Source of the DNA: Siphonodentalium dalli
Taxonomy: Eukaryota; Mollusca; Scaphopoda; Gadilida; Siphonodentaliidae
DNA length: 64,000 nucleotides
NCBI GenBank assembly: GCA_032622095.1
Contig: CP136063.1
Location: forward strand, 28,832,987 to 28,896,986
Reading direction: 5' to 3'
Shown here piece by piece: positions 34,517-45,850 of this stretch. Within the stretch, counting starts at the first letter, position 1. Every line of letters begins with the position of its first letter. The position numbers and the translations under genes are program-made. The notes beneath the pieces were generated by a model. That model was not told the origin of the DNA and made no database searches. It saw only the letters and a program-made list of their open reading frames with translations.

Positions 34517-34830
34517 AAGACCAAAATTTCAGTGAAATTTCAGTGAAATTTCACTGAAATTCAGTGAAATTACCAAATTTTGGTGTTATTTCACCATCTC
34601 AGTGAATTTCACTGAAATTTCGGTGAAATTTCACTGAAATTTCACTGAAACTTATTTTAACTTTTCCAGTTAATTTCACTCAAATGATAAAATATTTTTA
34701 AGTGAGATTTTGAGTACTTTTCAGTTTTAAATATAAAATTTCACTAAAAAATGATAAAATAGTTTTCAGTGAGATTTTGAGTACTTTTCAGTTTTACTTC
34801 CAGTAAAGGGATATTGCATATGAAGGGATC
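34517..34830. repeat. Left subterminal repeat array
   Basis: More than ten variants of TTTCA(C/G)TGAAA in both orientations are packed within about 150 bp of the terminus, followed by looser units ('gtgagattttgagtacttttcag' twice, about 80 bp apart). The motif is itself near-palindromic, which would suit binding by a dimeric protein. Confidence 0.85.
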
Positions 34831-35178
34831 ATGCATATGAAATTTTTATTTATCAATGGGCTACATTTTCCATTATCGGTAAGATCGTGTCCATATTATC
34901 ACAATCAAAGACTATATATCTTGTGCGGATGACATTTTCAATTACTCAAATGAGAGGATTTGGTAAAATACAGGTAAAAATAGAGAGTGAATGTCAGCGG
35001 ATATTTGTTTATATTTTGGCTGTCCTTGTTTACATTTATGAAAATTATGAGCAGTTCAGACATCATGTTCCCCCATTTTCTAGAAGAAATAATAGTTACA
35101 TATAGCTCTTCCAGAAACGAATATCACTTCATTAGGACATTGAGGTGTCAATTTATGTTGCTGAAATATGATATGGCT

Positions 35179-38100
35179 TTAATTATGCTCCACCAGATTT
35201 GGTGGTACAGACACAAAGGTCAGGTTATTCCCTATTTCCATGTAGACACACTTCTTTACGATATAACTGACAGGCACAAGTAGAGTTTTTATGTTCTTTG
35301 ATGTCACTTCATGAATGTGAGAACACAGAGAATGTGATGTATTCACATAGGCACTGAACTCTGAAGGGATTGGTGTTCCAGGTTGAAACATATCAGCAAC
35401 CTGAATTGTTTCTACAACAGCAAACAGATTGTCCGAAAAACTAATAAAATATTTGATGAAAGCAAATGTGTTGTCTTCAAGCAGGACAGTATAGGAGTTT
35501 TCTTTTGTTCTTTTGTACTGCTGGCATGTACAGATTCCTATCTTTGTCCTCAAGCGGTGAAATTTGTAGATTTTCCCATGTGCATTATCGTATTTGCTCA
35601 ATACAACATCCATAAACACATGGTCATTACGGCTTGGTTTGAAAAGCTGCATTTTCCCAAGCGCAGATTCTGTTGTATCTTGATTTTTACTGAAATCGGA
35701 CATATATATAAATGCATTACTTTATAGTAAGAATCATAGAATTTCAAATTGTTTAGTGAATGCATGTCTATGTGGATTATTGTCAATCGAACGTCATTGA
35801 CAATGTAGTTTGTTACACTGTATTAAGCGTATTTGTGGATTATTGTCAATCGAACATCATTAACACTGCAGTTCGTTACACTGTATTAAGCATGTTTGGG
35901 GATTAATGTCCATCTATTGGATAAATGCCACGCAGGAGTTAGCCATCGGTAGAACCCGTCATTTTGACGGGTCATCCCCTAGGATGAGACTATAAAATTA
36001 AATGGTTCATCATTTAGGCATGGACTCATATTGGTCTCATTTCTATGTTGTTCAATGTTCCAAACATTGGTTCATTGTTAGAATAGTGATGTACAACAAT
36101 AAAAATCATTTGTTTAGTAAAATGAAACTCCCAACAAAAAAAAGAAACTCCCAACAAAAAAAGTTGATTTGATATGCTTGAAAAATGTTATTACCCAACA
36201 AAGCTCTTAGATAAACGCTCTGCCAAACGTTGAATGTCTGTTTCTGTTTCATCTTGAAATTTCTCTAACAATCTTGGAATGGCTTTTGCCATTGAGTAAG
36301 CAAAACTGACCTAAAAAGCCAAAATATGTAAATTTCAAGATATAAGCACTTCCTTCTTGTTATGGTAATTTGAATGATCTGTTTTCACAACTAGAGACTA
36401 ACCATTTTTGGCTATATACTGCACCATAACGGCTCAAATTCTTGGCTTTTTTTAATTTAAATATCCTTGTATCAAAATAAAGTAATAGTTTCAATTGGTT
36501 TTGAGGATCACTATAAATAATTCATGAGAAATTAGGCGACGTCAGGAAGAAATGAGTGTAGATAGTCCATGAGCCTCTTACCCAAATGTCTCTTGCATGA
36601 ATTTTTAACATAATCCTGGCCTGTGGTAAACAAATTATGATAAAGGTCATTCAAGAAGCAGAATATATCTGTCAATAGGCCAAATAAGAGATATTCATTC
36701 ACCAACAGATTTGCTCTTGTACATAACAGTAACATGTAATACTGACCTGGCTATTTATATAGCGAGTTCCATGCACCATCCGCTTCAAATATGAATTCAT
36801 TGATTCAAATCCGAAACAGGAAGTGGTGAAAAGTGGTCCATACATTTCCACAAACCGAGGTAAGTCTTGGAGTAGGTGAACGTTCATTGTTTCTTGATAG
36901 GGTCCTGTAAAAATTTGCAATGCTTCAGTTCGTATATAAAGGGTTATTATTTGGTATAAATATGTGTGACAAAAATAGGGTACATGTATGTGAGAATATT
37001 TAACATTGTTTTGAGTACGTCCTTCAAATTGGTAAATATTTTTGTTATTTTACCTTATGTTATATCAAGGAGTCAGAAATAAGAGGAAAGACCCAAATAT
37101 ATTTGAGAACTGAACAGTTCATAAAAGCTGCTTTTGTTTGTTATTCTGGGGCCCATCTTAATTTTGTTCTTGCCAATTATGATGAGTGTTATTAAATAGA
37201 TTGTTCATTAATTACTAGTATATTTAAAACCTCTATAATAAGACTATTACAATCATTGGAGTTAAATGTGTTAATTTAATTACATATTAAAGCTTGTAGT
37301 AGCATTGTATGCTAGTTATCATTTACTTTTTCTCAGAAGAACTACCTACAACTTGTGAGAACAGACCACTTGATAAATAATCAATTACTGAATACGTACC
37401 ATAATATTCTGAGAATAATTTGCTGAAGTGGATAAGAAGTTGTTGTGCATAAACAATATCACCACCGTGTATTTGTTCCTGATTGAGGAGAAATAGTGCA
37501 GTCACCAACATTCCATAATGACAGTAATGTGCAACTGGCAAAACATCTCTGAGAACTGGCATTGAGAAATGCAGAAGCCATTCCCGATACTCAGTTGCTG
37601 AAAAAAAAAAAGAATAATTATATTACCAATTAAATACATGGCACCAAATTTGACCTTTTTTTGGGAAAGCTAATAAATATGTTCTTGCCACAGATCTTAG
37701 CTGCTGACCGCAGTTAACCAGCTAATGAGGCCATCCGTAATAGATTTTGTGTTTGCCCTCTCCCTACCGTACATTTTCAGGGTGGGTACATGTAGTAGGT
37801 GGGTACATGTAGTAGGTGGGTACATGTAGTAGTTAGGTTAATTCTTTTATTTTTAAAATATAGATGAATAATTTAGATAAGACGTATGTACGTTAAAGCA
37901 GCACATTTTTTATTGATGAAATGTTACCTTTCCAGTGGCCATGGTCTTCAAGGGATCTCTGTTTGCGACATATGAAATCTGGTATCTTTATCTGGAGATA
38001 TCTTTTGTTTAAGAGGGATATCTAAAATATTATAGAAAACAGATAGTGATACGCATCTGCAAATCGACTGATATTTGTGAGTGTACTTGAAAGCTTTAAC

Positions 38101-41100
38101 TCAGTATTATTTCTCCCAAAAATATATTTGTTATTTAAAGTGATGTGAAACACTCTGTGGGGTGAGCAAATAGAAATGGAGAATAATCTTGTTCAAAGAA
38201 GTTATTTTTACAAATATTATATCTAAATTGACAACACACAGCCGTCATTCTTATATATTAATTAAATGCAGTGACTGCCGATGGCGAAATCTTTTTCGTA
38301 AGTTTAACGCCGATAAAAGCGTCCAGATTCGAGTGGTAAATATTTACAATTTAGCGTAATTTAGACAATGTTTTCTATGGAGTGGTACGGTCGATTTGCT
38401 TGAGATTCCCGGTGATGTTAGTAGAATGCTATATTCCTCCAGTTGGCATAGCACCCGAATACTAACTTATCAGTTTCACGCACCCAAAACAAGTACATAA
38501 TATGTCTTTAAGTCATTAAGATACATGTAAGTGTGCGGATAATCAACAAAAAGTTTTTCATAATAGGGCTGAAGGTAACTTAAGATATTATTATTACCTT
38601 ATTACCAATATAGAAAGCAGAATTTTTGTGTTTCTTTCCCAACCAAAGCTTTAGAAGACTCTTTGTTACTCCCAGGAGTACTCCGTGCATCCAGTCAATA
38701 GCAAATATTGTCGGTAGACGGATATAACTCAGCAGCACTAATGGTGATGCTCCTTTTATACCACGAACCTGAAAGAAGTTTAAACTAGGTTAATCTTCTA
38801 AGTCAAAATTCTCAATATCTCTCTAAATAACACATGGTTCAGATGTTCTCATAATGGTTCTGATGCATGCCAACTTGCCAAGTTTGAAAACAAATAAGGG
38901 AAATAAAGTTCCGGACCAAAAATTAAATGTAGCTGTAATACAGAATTTTGGAGAAAAAGTAAATAACTCAATCAAAATAAGTCAGATTGCCATTGGTTTC
39001 AATATCGTAGGTGCAGGGCTCCAAATAATTTATATAGTCATTAAATTCCACCCTGCACTATTATTTGGGTCAGGTCTGTATTTTTATTAAATTTGGCAAA
39101 AACTTCCCCCTACGTACACTTCTATTTTGGGTCTGAACTTTTATTTGGAGCCAAGAGTAGCATAGGCAATAACACTTACAGCATTTTTAGATTGTACAGC
39201 TTTCATTATATCACTGATCCAACCACTGTGTGTTCTTTGTTCATTCTTCGAATTGAATGGCCAATACCTGTGCAGACTGTTTCCAGGCCGCGTTTTCCCC
39301 CTCATGAAGACATATACTACATCCAAATTTTCCATTGAATTGTTTCATGTTTGATACCATAGCTCTTGCGGGAAGATCCATTGTCGTCGTCAGCAAATGG
39401 GCTCTCAGTAGACATACCCCGCTCTTGGTAGTAACTCGAATGCCTGCAAGATAATGGTGACTTTCCAAACTTTCATACACACTATTTAACACCCCGGGAA
39501 CCGGTATTTATTTTCTGGTACCGTATAGTACTGGTACGTTGGTGTGTCATCTTCTGTTTAGTTGCCCCCCCCCCCCCCCCCCCCCCCCCCAAAGAAAGAA
39601 ACTTGGTATGTGACTGAATTGACTCTCAATGCACATGACATGTAGTATGAATCTGGGCTCGGTTGTACGTCATATCAAATATAGGAAGTGTCATCCCGAT
39701 AAACCAAAATTTCATGAAAATGAGATTAGAAATACGGGCTGTAGCCAAAGCAAAGCCAAAATACTGGATGTAGCCAAAGCCAGACAGACGTCAAGTGACA
39801 ACACTACATGTACATTTGGTCTTCTAGACTTCTGTATTGAAAAGTGGCTTTTAGATCAACCTCTAACTACAAGTAGTTACCTTTTGCTAGAATGTTCAGC
39901 GTATCCATCAAAGGAGTCATGTATGTTTGCATATTTGGTTTCTCTGTATGACAATGTAGATGGGTAGCCAGTATGAATTTTTTGGAAAACCTGAAAAATA
40001 TATATATTTTTGGTAAACGAACAACAAATAAACACGTATGTCTTGTGTTGTTAGAATTAAGAGTTTGTGAACGTGTGACAATCTTCCTGCGCTTACCTGA
40101 CCTTTTATAATCAAAATTTATTGAATAATGGTGAAACGCAAATACATGTAATGTAATGCGGTGATAAAGTTTCGTACTATTACGGTCGAATAAGCAGAAT
40201 GCACTTATTTGGCTATTCAACCTTATACGGTCATCTAAGCAGATGCTCTTAATTGACGGTCGAATAGCCAATCCCAATATAATATAAAAACATATTTACA
40301 TACAACATGTATATACAAACCTTTTGACTATCGGAATCTCATTTATCGCAAGATATATGGGCCACAAGCTGCCTTTTTTTGATGAAGTGAACAGCGCAAC
40401 ACCATCTGAAAAAATAAAAGTAGAATTATTGTATTTTTATATAAACATTTTATATACATTCGATACTTCATTTAATATCGTCATACATGTATACATGCAC
40501 TTTCAATAGGATAAGATTGCCATCTCATTTTCGCTAAGTTAATATTCTGAATTTCATTCTTTTGTTATTAAAGTTAAAACATAAACAAGTTTTATGGAAA
40601 TATTATACATGTACCCTCCTCTCTTTGCATGCCATCGTTACCATCTTAAATTCATGTTCATACACATACATGTACAATATATCTGTTAATTTAAATGACA
40701 TTATGTTACATAGTCTAAGAAGGATTTACAGTTTACTATAAACATGTAATACATTAATACATACATATACCCAGTATGTGAGATGTACCGTACATGTATG
40801 AAATTATGAAGATGGGTCATGGAAGCACCCGAAGTATTTTAACATCATGTGTTAAAGTTTAGTTAAACACACAGTGTACATGTACCTGTATTTAACGTGA
40901 ATGTTAAATTGATGACATCTTCTTGTTCTGGCAATGAAATTCGCCTATACTCTGATCCATCAGTAATATCGGATATCAAAGAATCATCTCGATTATGATT
41001 TCTCTTTACTGCAGAATAAATTTCGTCATCTGCAAAAAAGATCAACCTTTGTACATGTGTAGCACTATATATGAATGGTTAACGGTACACTCGAAGTCGG

Positions 41101-42519
41101 AATACAAGCTGTACTTGTAATTAATTAATTAATACACCCCCCCCCCCCCCCCCAAAAGGAGAGCAGAATTATATGTGTGATATTCAGATTTTATTCAACT
41201 CGTTTGATAAATCTGCCAATAAACAATAGTGTGTGCAGCTTACTCCATGATCCAGCAGGAAACTATTGATTTGAATAGATTTTTTTTCGAATCGATACCA
41301 TCATCGCACTTGAGTTCAAATGTTTTTTGGATTTAACTTTTCTACATTTCAACACATTTGGACTTTAGTGTGAAGGAGCGGTTAGAAAGATGATTCACCA
41401 CAAGCCACACCTTATATTCCAATATACAAGTAACTCGTTAGAAAAAAATCACTCTCAGGAAAATAAATAATAGTGATGGCATTTTCGCTATTTGTTCCAC
41501 TGCCAAATAATAGTGCTCTGATCATATAGTCTGATGACTATTTTTTTTAAATTAATAATCTGCCTAACTATTATTAGGCAGACGAGAGTCCCAACATAAT
41601 TATAGATATATGTTACGTTCTATATTTAGAGTGTAAAAACATCTTACCTTGCAAAAGACCTTTCAGCTGTTCGATGATATTCAAGTCCATGAACTCATAT
41701 GTCTTTGCATCATTTTCCTGACAAACTGGCGATGAACAAATTCCTGTTTCATTATCAATCAATCCATTGCATAGTTCACAAACTTTATACCGCTTGGGTA
41801 TTGAGAAGGAAATTTCTTTTTTCAAGACTTCTTTCAATCTGTAAACTGATGACACATATCTATTCATAGTTTCAGCAGGTAAATGTGACCGGACTAAGAT
41901 GATAAGGTCTGAAAACTCTTCTTTGGAAATAGAATGTTTCATCGCAAACAGCATTAGCATGATATAGGACTGTGAATAAGTATATTGACATCCACTATAC
42001 AGAGGGTGATCCTTCTCGTTCTCTTCGGACTGAGCATCTTGGTATTCTCTAGCATCAAAAAAATCATCCTGACCTGATAAAATGTCATCTCCATCCTCGT
42101 CTGACGTGTCACTAATACTGCTACATCCACTTTCTGATGATGTGATAGTGCTACCGGTAGATGATTCATCGGAAATTGACATTTCCAAAGTTGAATCAGT
42201 TTCTGAGTCAGTATCAGAGGTACATGTAGTTGCTGAACGATTACTAGTATCATTCCCACCCATATCTGGCAAATAAGCCAAATTGGCATGCGGCAAATGT
42301 GGGTATTTCAAGTGCATCTTGCTTGTAATAGTTAGCAAGTCTTTTGTTTACTCCTGTATGGAGTGAACGTTTGTACCTTCGTTTTCTTGGTGTTGTATAA
42401 TTGTTAAATGCACATTCGTCACCCGAGGAAGAAACGGAATCGGTAGGACTCGGAGAAACACTATCACTTTCACTAGTTTCAGACTCTGTTTCACTTGAAG
42501 TTGAATATATTCCCGCCAT
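35179..42519 (-). CDS. Tnp2/CACTA-like transposase, multi-exon (about 11 coding exons, two frameshifts)
   Basis: Exons by minus-strand splice sites and phase: 42519-41648, 41029-40886, 40405-40321, 39990-39881, 39443-39180, 38768-38598, 38021-37928, 37597-37400, 36904-36747, 36310-36195, 35689-35179. Conserved blocks run in the order expected for this metazoan Tnp2-like family: an acidic Ser-rich N-terminus; YSGCQYTYSQSYIMLMLFAM; CELCNGLIDNETGICSSPVC (zinc-like); LNTDGVALFTSS (candidate Asp); MDLPARAMVSNMKQFNGKFG; GCSICLHEG; AIDWMHGVLLGVTKSLLKLW (candidate Asp); LRDVLPVAHYCHYGML; CFGFESMNSYLKRMVHGT (candidate Glu); and a C-terminal KENSYTVLLEDN...IKYF domain. Phases agree at every junction from 41648 to the stop. 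Frameshifts occur near 42300 (exon 1) and in a five-G run near 39315 (exon 5). The ATG at 42519 or 42561 could be used. It probably mobilises the 19.8-kb element. Confidence 0.85.
35768..35915. repeat. Tandem repeat of about 65 bp upstream of the last transposase exon
   Basis: Two and a half copies of 'tgtggattattgtcaatcga' followed by 'gttacactgtattaagc' lie in the intron between the last two exons. Noncoding. Confidence 0.8.
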
Positions 42520-42561
42520 GTTTTGTTCAAGTTGTTGTAATAATCCGGATTTGCGGTACAA

Positions 42562-44428
42562 AAAAGACGCACATCAACAATGTGACAGCTAACAGTTCAT
42601 ATTTATGGTTATGAATTATTAGTTAAGCTTTTATCTGGAAACTATTCAGCTTGTGGCGTTGATAACTAGTACTGCATCGTCGGGTATTGAGTCACTTAAC
42701 TCCGATGTGATGTCGCATTTTGTTTTGTTTTTGTAGCTGATAGGAAATCGAATCTGATTGGCTAATATCGGGTCACCCTAAAATATGTGCACCGAAGCCG
42801 TTTGAAGCGAGAAACGTTTACACGGAGATCGTCTTGTCTCCTAACCGGATTTTGAGGAGGCCATGCAGTAGGCCTAGCTATGAGACTTAATTGCTCCCAT
42901 TTTATTAGTAAAACGTACAAACAGAATAAATAGAACAGTTTCATAGAATCTGGTAGCCTAACAACTAAAGGCCCTAAATATGAGCCCCCCCCCCCCTTTT
43001 CGTACGCCGGATTCGACCCATTTTGGACCCGTAGGCCGGCCTACGCCGGATTCAAGACACAAATTAAGCTGGATTCCGGATTCATGTATTTATATAAACG
43101 GAATTCCATTTCGGGTGAAATATTGCGATTTGGTTCCTCATTTGGTCATAATAGATCATAATATCATGAATTGTATATGGGATCCAATATGATGCACACT
43201 CTTATAGGACTTATATAGTCCGTATATATTCGTTTGTATACGGTGCTCTTTATCTTTCCGGTCATTATTTGCGGCAACATATCTCAAAAATTGCCCCAAA
43301 GACATAGCAAAACAACTTGGATGATGGACTGCCAATTATATTTCCGTGAAAATGCGCTGTGGGCATAAACTTAACCCACAATTAAAAAATATGTAGGCCT
43401 ATATGTTATATTGGGCTACCATCAACATATAAACAACGGTAGGCCTACCTCCGATGGCTTGTTAAAACAATATAACCTTGCCAGGATAGTGTGTGGATTT
43501 CAACCATGCTATATGTAAAACTGTTTACTCTCCGACACTTAGCTATATCATCAAACACATTAATTCAAATGGCGTTTGTTTGGCGGTTTACATGCGATGT
43601 GTTAAGCATGATTGTTAATATTATTATCTGGGACCCAAGCGGCCATATACACGCATGCATATACATGGATGTGTATTGTTTGACTACCAGTGGATATATA
43701 CATATTATCGGGGGCTCCAACTCCCGTGCTACATGCATATATTTATATATCAAAATCAATATGTAATCATCGATTAATCCCCAATTTTCTAGTGGAGCGT
43801 GCGCATTATGTTATTGATCTGTCCGACCGTCTGTCCATCCATCATTCGGTAAATTGGTTTATATGTGTGGTGGCTTAAGATACGTATCAACTTTCTAAAC
43901 TTAATTTAGTATTTGGGTTTTCTAACACAGAGTGCAGGTCGAAACCACGTGTTCGATGACCGCCGGCCAATTTCCGCTATAGAATAGGGTCCCCTTTTTT
44001 TGGGATTTCCTTCCATGTGCGTCCCCATGTGAGGGCATTGGTAGGCCTAAGTCCAAACTTGTTTTACTGGGATTATACTGATCCGGTGCAGGTTGGGTTC
44101 GAGTTTGGAGTCCACCCGAGGGTTTTACATGTGTTATCACATCGGGGTATTAATTCTGGGTCAATATATCACGCCCATATAAAGAGCACTTAATTTATTA
44201 GTTTTTACACGGGAATGTGATAAAGATCGGTTAATCCAAGGAAGTCTAGACGCATATTCTATACCTTTGTTACTCTTATCCTAACATTTTGTAAACTATC
44301 GCAAGGTAGACTGCTCTGGACCTCATTGGTGAAGTTTCCACTACCGGGGTTCAAGACGGGGGTGCCTTTATATGTGGGACCTGCTCATAAATTATGGGTA
44401 TCACAAAACTAATCTATAATATCATGTA
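42562..44428. promoter_or_regulatory. Left part of the divergent intergenic region between transposase and BEN genes
   Basis: About 3.3 kb separates the two divergent start codons. It must contain both promoters, although I cannot place a TATA box or initiator with confidence. Near 42968-43085 are a poly(C) run and repeated 'tacgccggattc' and 'ctggattccggattc' phrases that recur at about 45365-45440, so a further repeat has been interrupted by the 44429-45321 element. The short plus frames at 43491-43878 have no support. Confidence 0.4.
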
Positions 44429-45321
44429 GGGGAGACCCGGGCAAAGCGGATCACGTAAGGGTTTCTTGAACAAAATGCAACCGGCAATCAGAATTATTAG
44501 CACTGTCAGTTTCTAATCATGATGGCATAACATTTGACGGATGATGCATTAAGATACATCTATTGGTTTGGTTGCTATGGTGATTTTTAATTTTGATCCG
44601 CTTTACCCGGCCGTTTGGGCAAATCGGATCACCACATCGGGCAAAGCGGATCAGCAAACGAATCCTTCTGAAAATGCAATAATTTTCAACTATTTATATG
44701 CTTTTTAGTTTTATTTATTACAATAATACATATTTATCCCAAAAAATTAATACCGCGTGTTTTCAAACGTTCAAGTTTATCAATTATGGTCATGCTCCGA
44801 CAAGGCACGAGTTTTGTCGATACATCGGACTAAAATTGTCCAAATTCACTTAATCTACGCATGTGTACCGGAAGTTAGTCATGTTATGAATGATCCGCTT
44901 TGCCCGATCCGCTTTGCCCGATCCGCTTTGCCCAGATCACACCTTTTTACAGTCCGGCGAATTACGCGCGTGTCCTATCAAATATAGGAAATTGACATAT
45001 TGTCTTATTCCACATATATATTGCCTAAGACACCGACAACATTTATTCGGGTAGATGGGTATGTGACCATCGATCTGCGCAATAGATATGCGCAAACGCA
45101 CAACAATTACATATTTGGTAAAATCGTAAAATGTCGACGAAAATGTTCTAATGGGCTACAAAATTTTAGTATACCTAGTTCTCTGTGGAAATGTATAAAA
45201 ACTAACCAAACATAAAACTATCTTATTCTAAAATACGGATAGAATCGGAATAATTTTCTAGTATTGAAATAATAAAGGTGATCGGCTTTGCCCGGGCGAT
45301 CCGCTTTGCCCGGGTCTCCCC
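44429..45321. mobile_element. 893-bp TA-flanked inverted-repeat element with GATCCGCTTTGCCC motifs
   Basis: Left end GGGGAGACCCGGGCAAAGCG and right end CGCTTTGCCCGGGTCTCCCC are exact inverses, flanked by TA at 44427-44428 and 45322-45323. Inside are about nine copies of GATCCGCTTTGCCC or close variants: inverted near 44440, 44622 and 44640; direct near 44595; three back-to-back near 44890-44932; two near 45282-45312. There is no transposase frame. TA duplication suggests a Tc1/mariner-related or similar non-autonomous element nested in the 19.8-kb transposon. Confidence 0.85.
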
Positions 45322-45323
45322 TA

Positions 45324-45850
45324 GGCCTAAACTGGACGTGAAATCGGTATTTGTTTCTTAAACTGGATTCCGGATTCCAGGGTCAATTTGAAGCTGGATT
45401 CCGGATTCCAGCGTCATTTTAAAACTGGATTCCGGACTCAATGGGGGGAGGGGGAAGGGGCCCTCCTAAATTAGATTCTATCTGTCTTGCAAAAATGATA
45501 TTACCAATTATTAATAGGCCATAGACGAAAAATAAAGTGACACTGACTAAAACAGACAAAGAACGACTGCATGTCATAATTATGTGGTAGGCTACCAAGC
45601 GTCCACATTATTGAGGTACCACATTGTCCCGTGGATAACAATTAAACGTCCATGCATGCAGGTACCGGTACCATCGTCCAGAAACCATGCACAACTTTCG
45701 ATTCAGGGCATACACCTTTTCTATAAGCCGGCCTTCCGTACAACTTTTAGCGTGTCCCTCTTTTCGACCAATCAGAATCTTCCTGCAACTCACGAGGAAC
45801 TCTTGGAAATTTGGCGCATTTTTACTAATTCCAAAACAACAACAAAAACA
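45324..45850. promoter_or_regulatory. Region immediately upstream of the BEN gene
   Basis: Holds the second set of 'ctggattccggattcca' repeats and, from about 45590, an open frame continuous with exon 1 of the BEN gene. The BEN start was set at the ATG at 45851 because the frame upstream shows no conserved character. The promoter is expected here but not pinpointed. Confidence 0.35.

Noticed and set aside
36532-36735. 67-codon minus frame between transposase exons
   Set aside because: The flanking exons 36904-36747 and 36310-36195 join in phase and match the family without it; it is intron sequence.
39246-39267. A 22-bp GT-AG 'intron' in the transposase gene
   Set aside because: Too short for spliceosomal removal. 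The family pattern (RYWPF...RTHSG) shows that a single-base shift in the G-run near 39315 explains the frames better.
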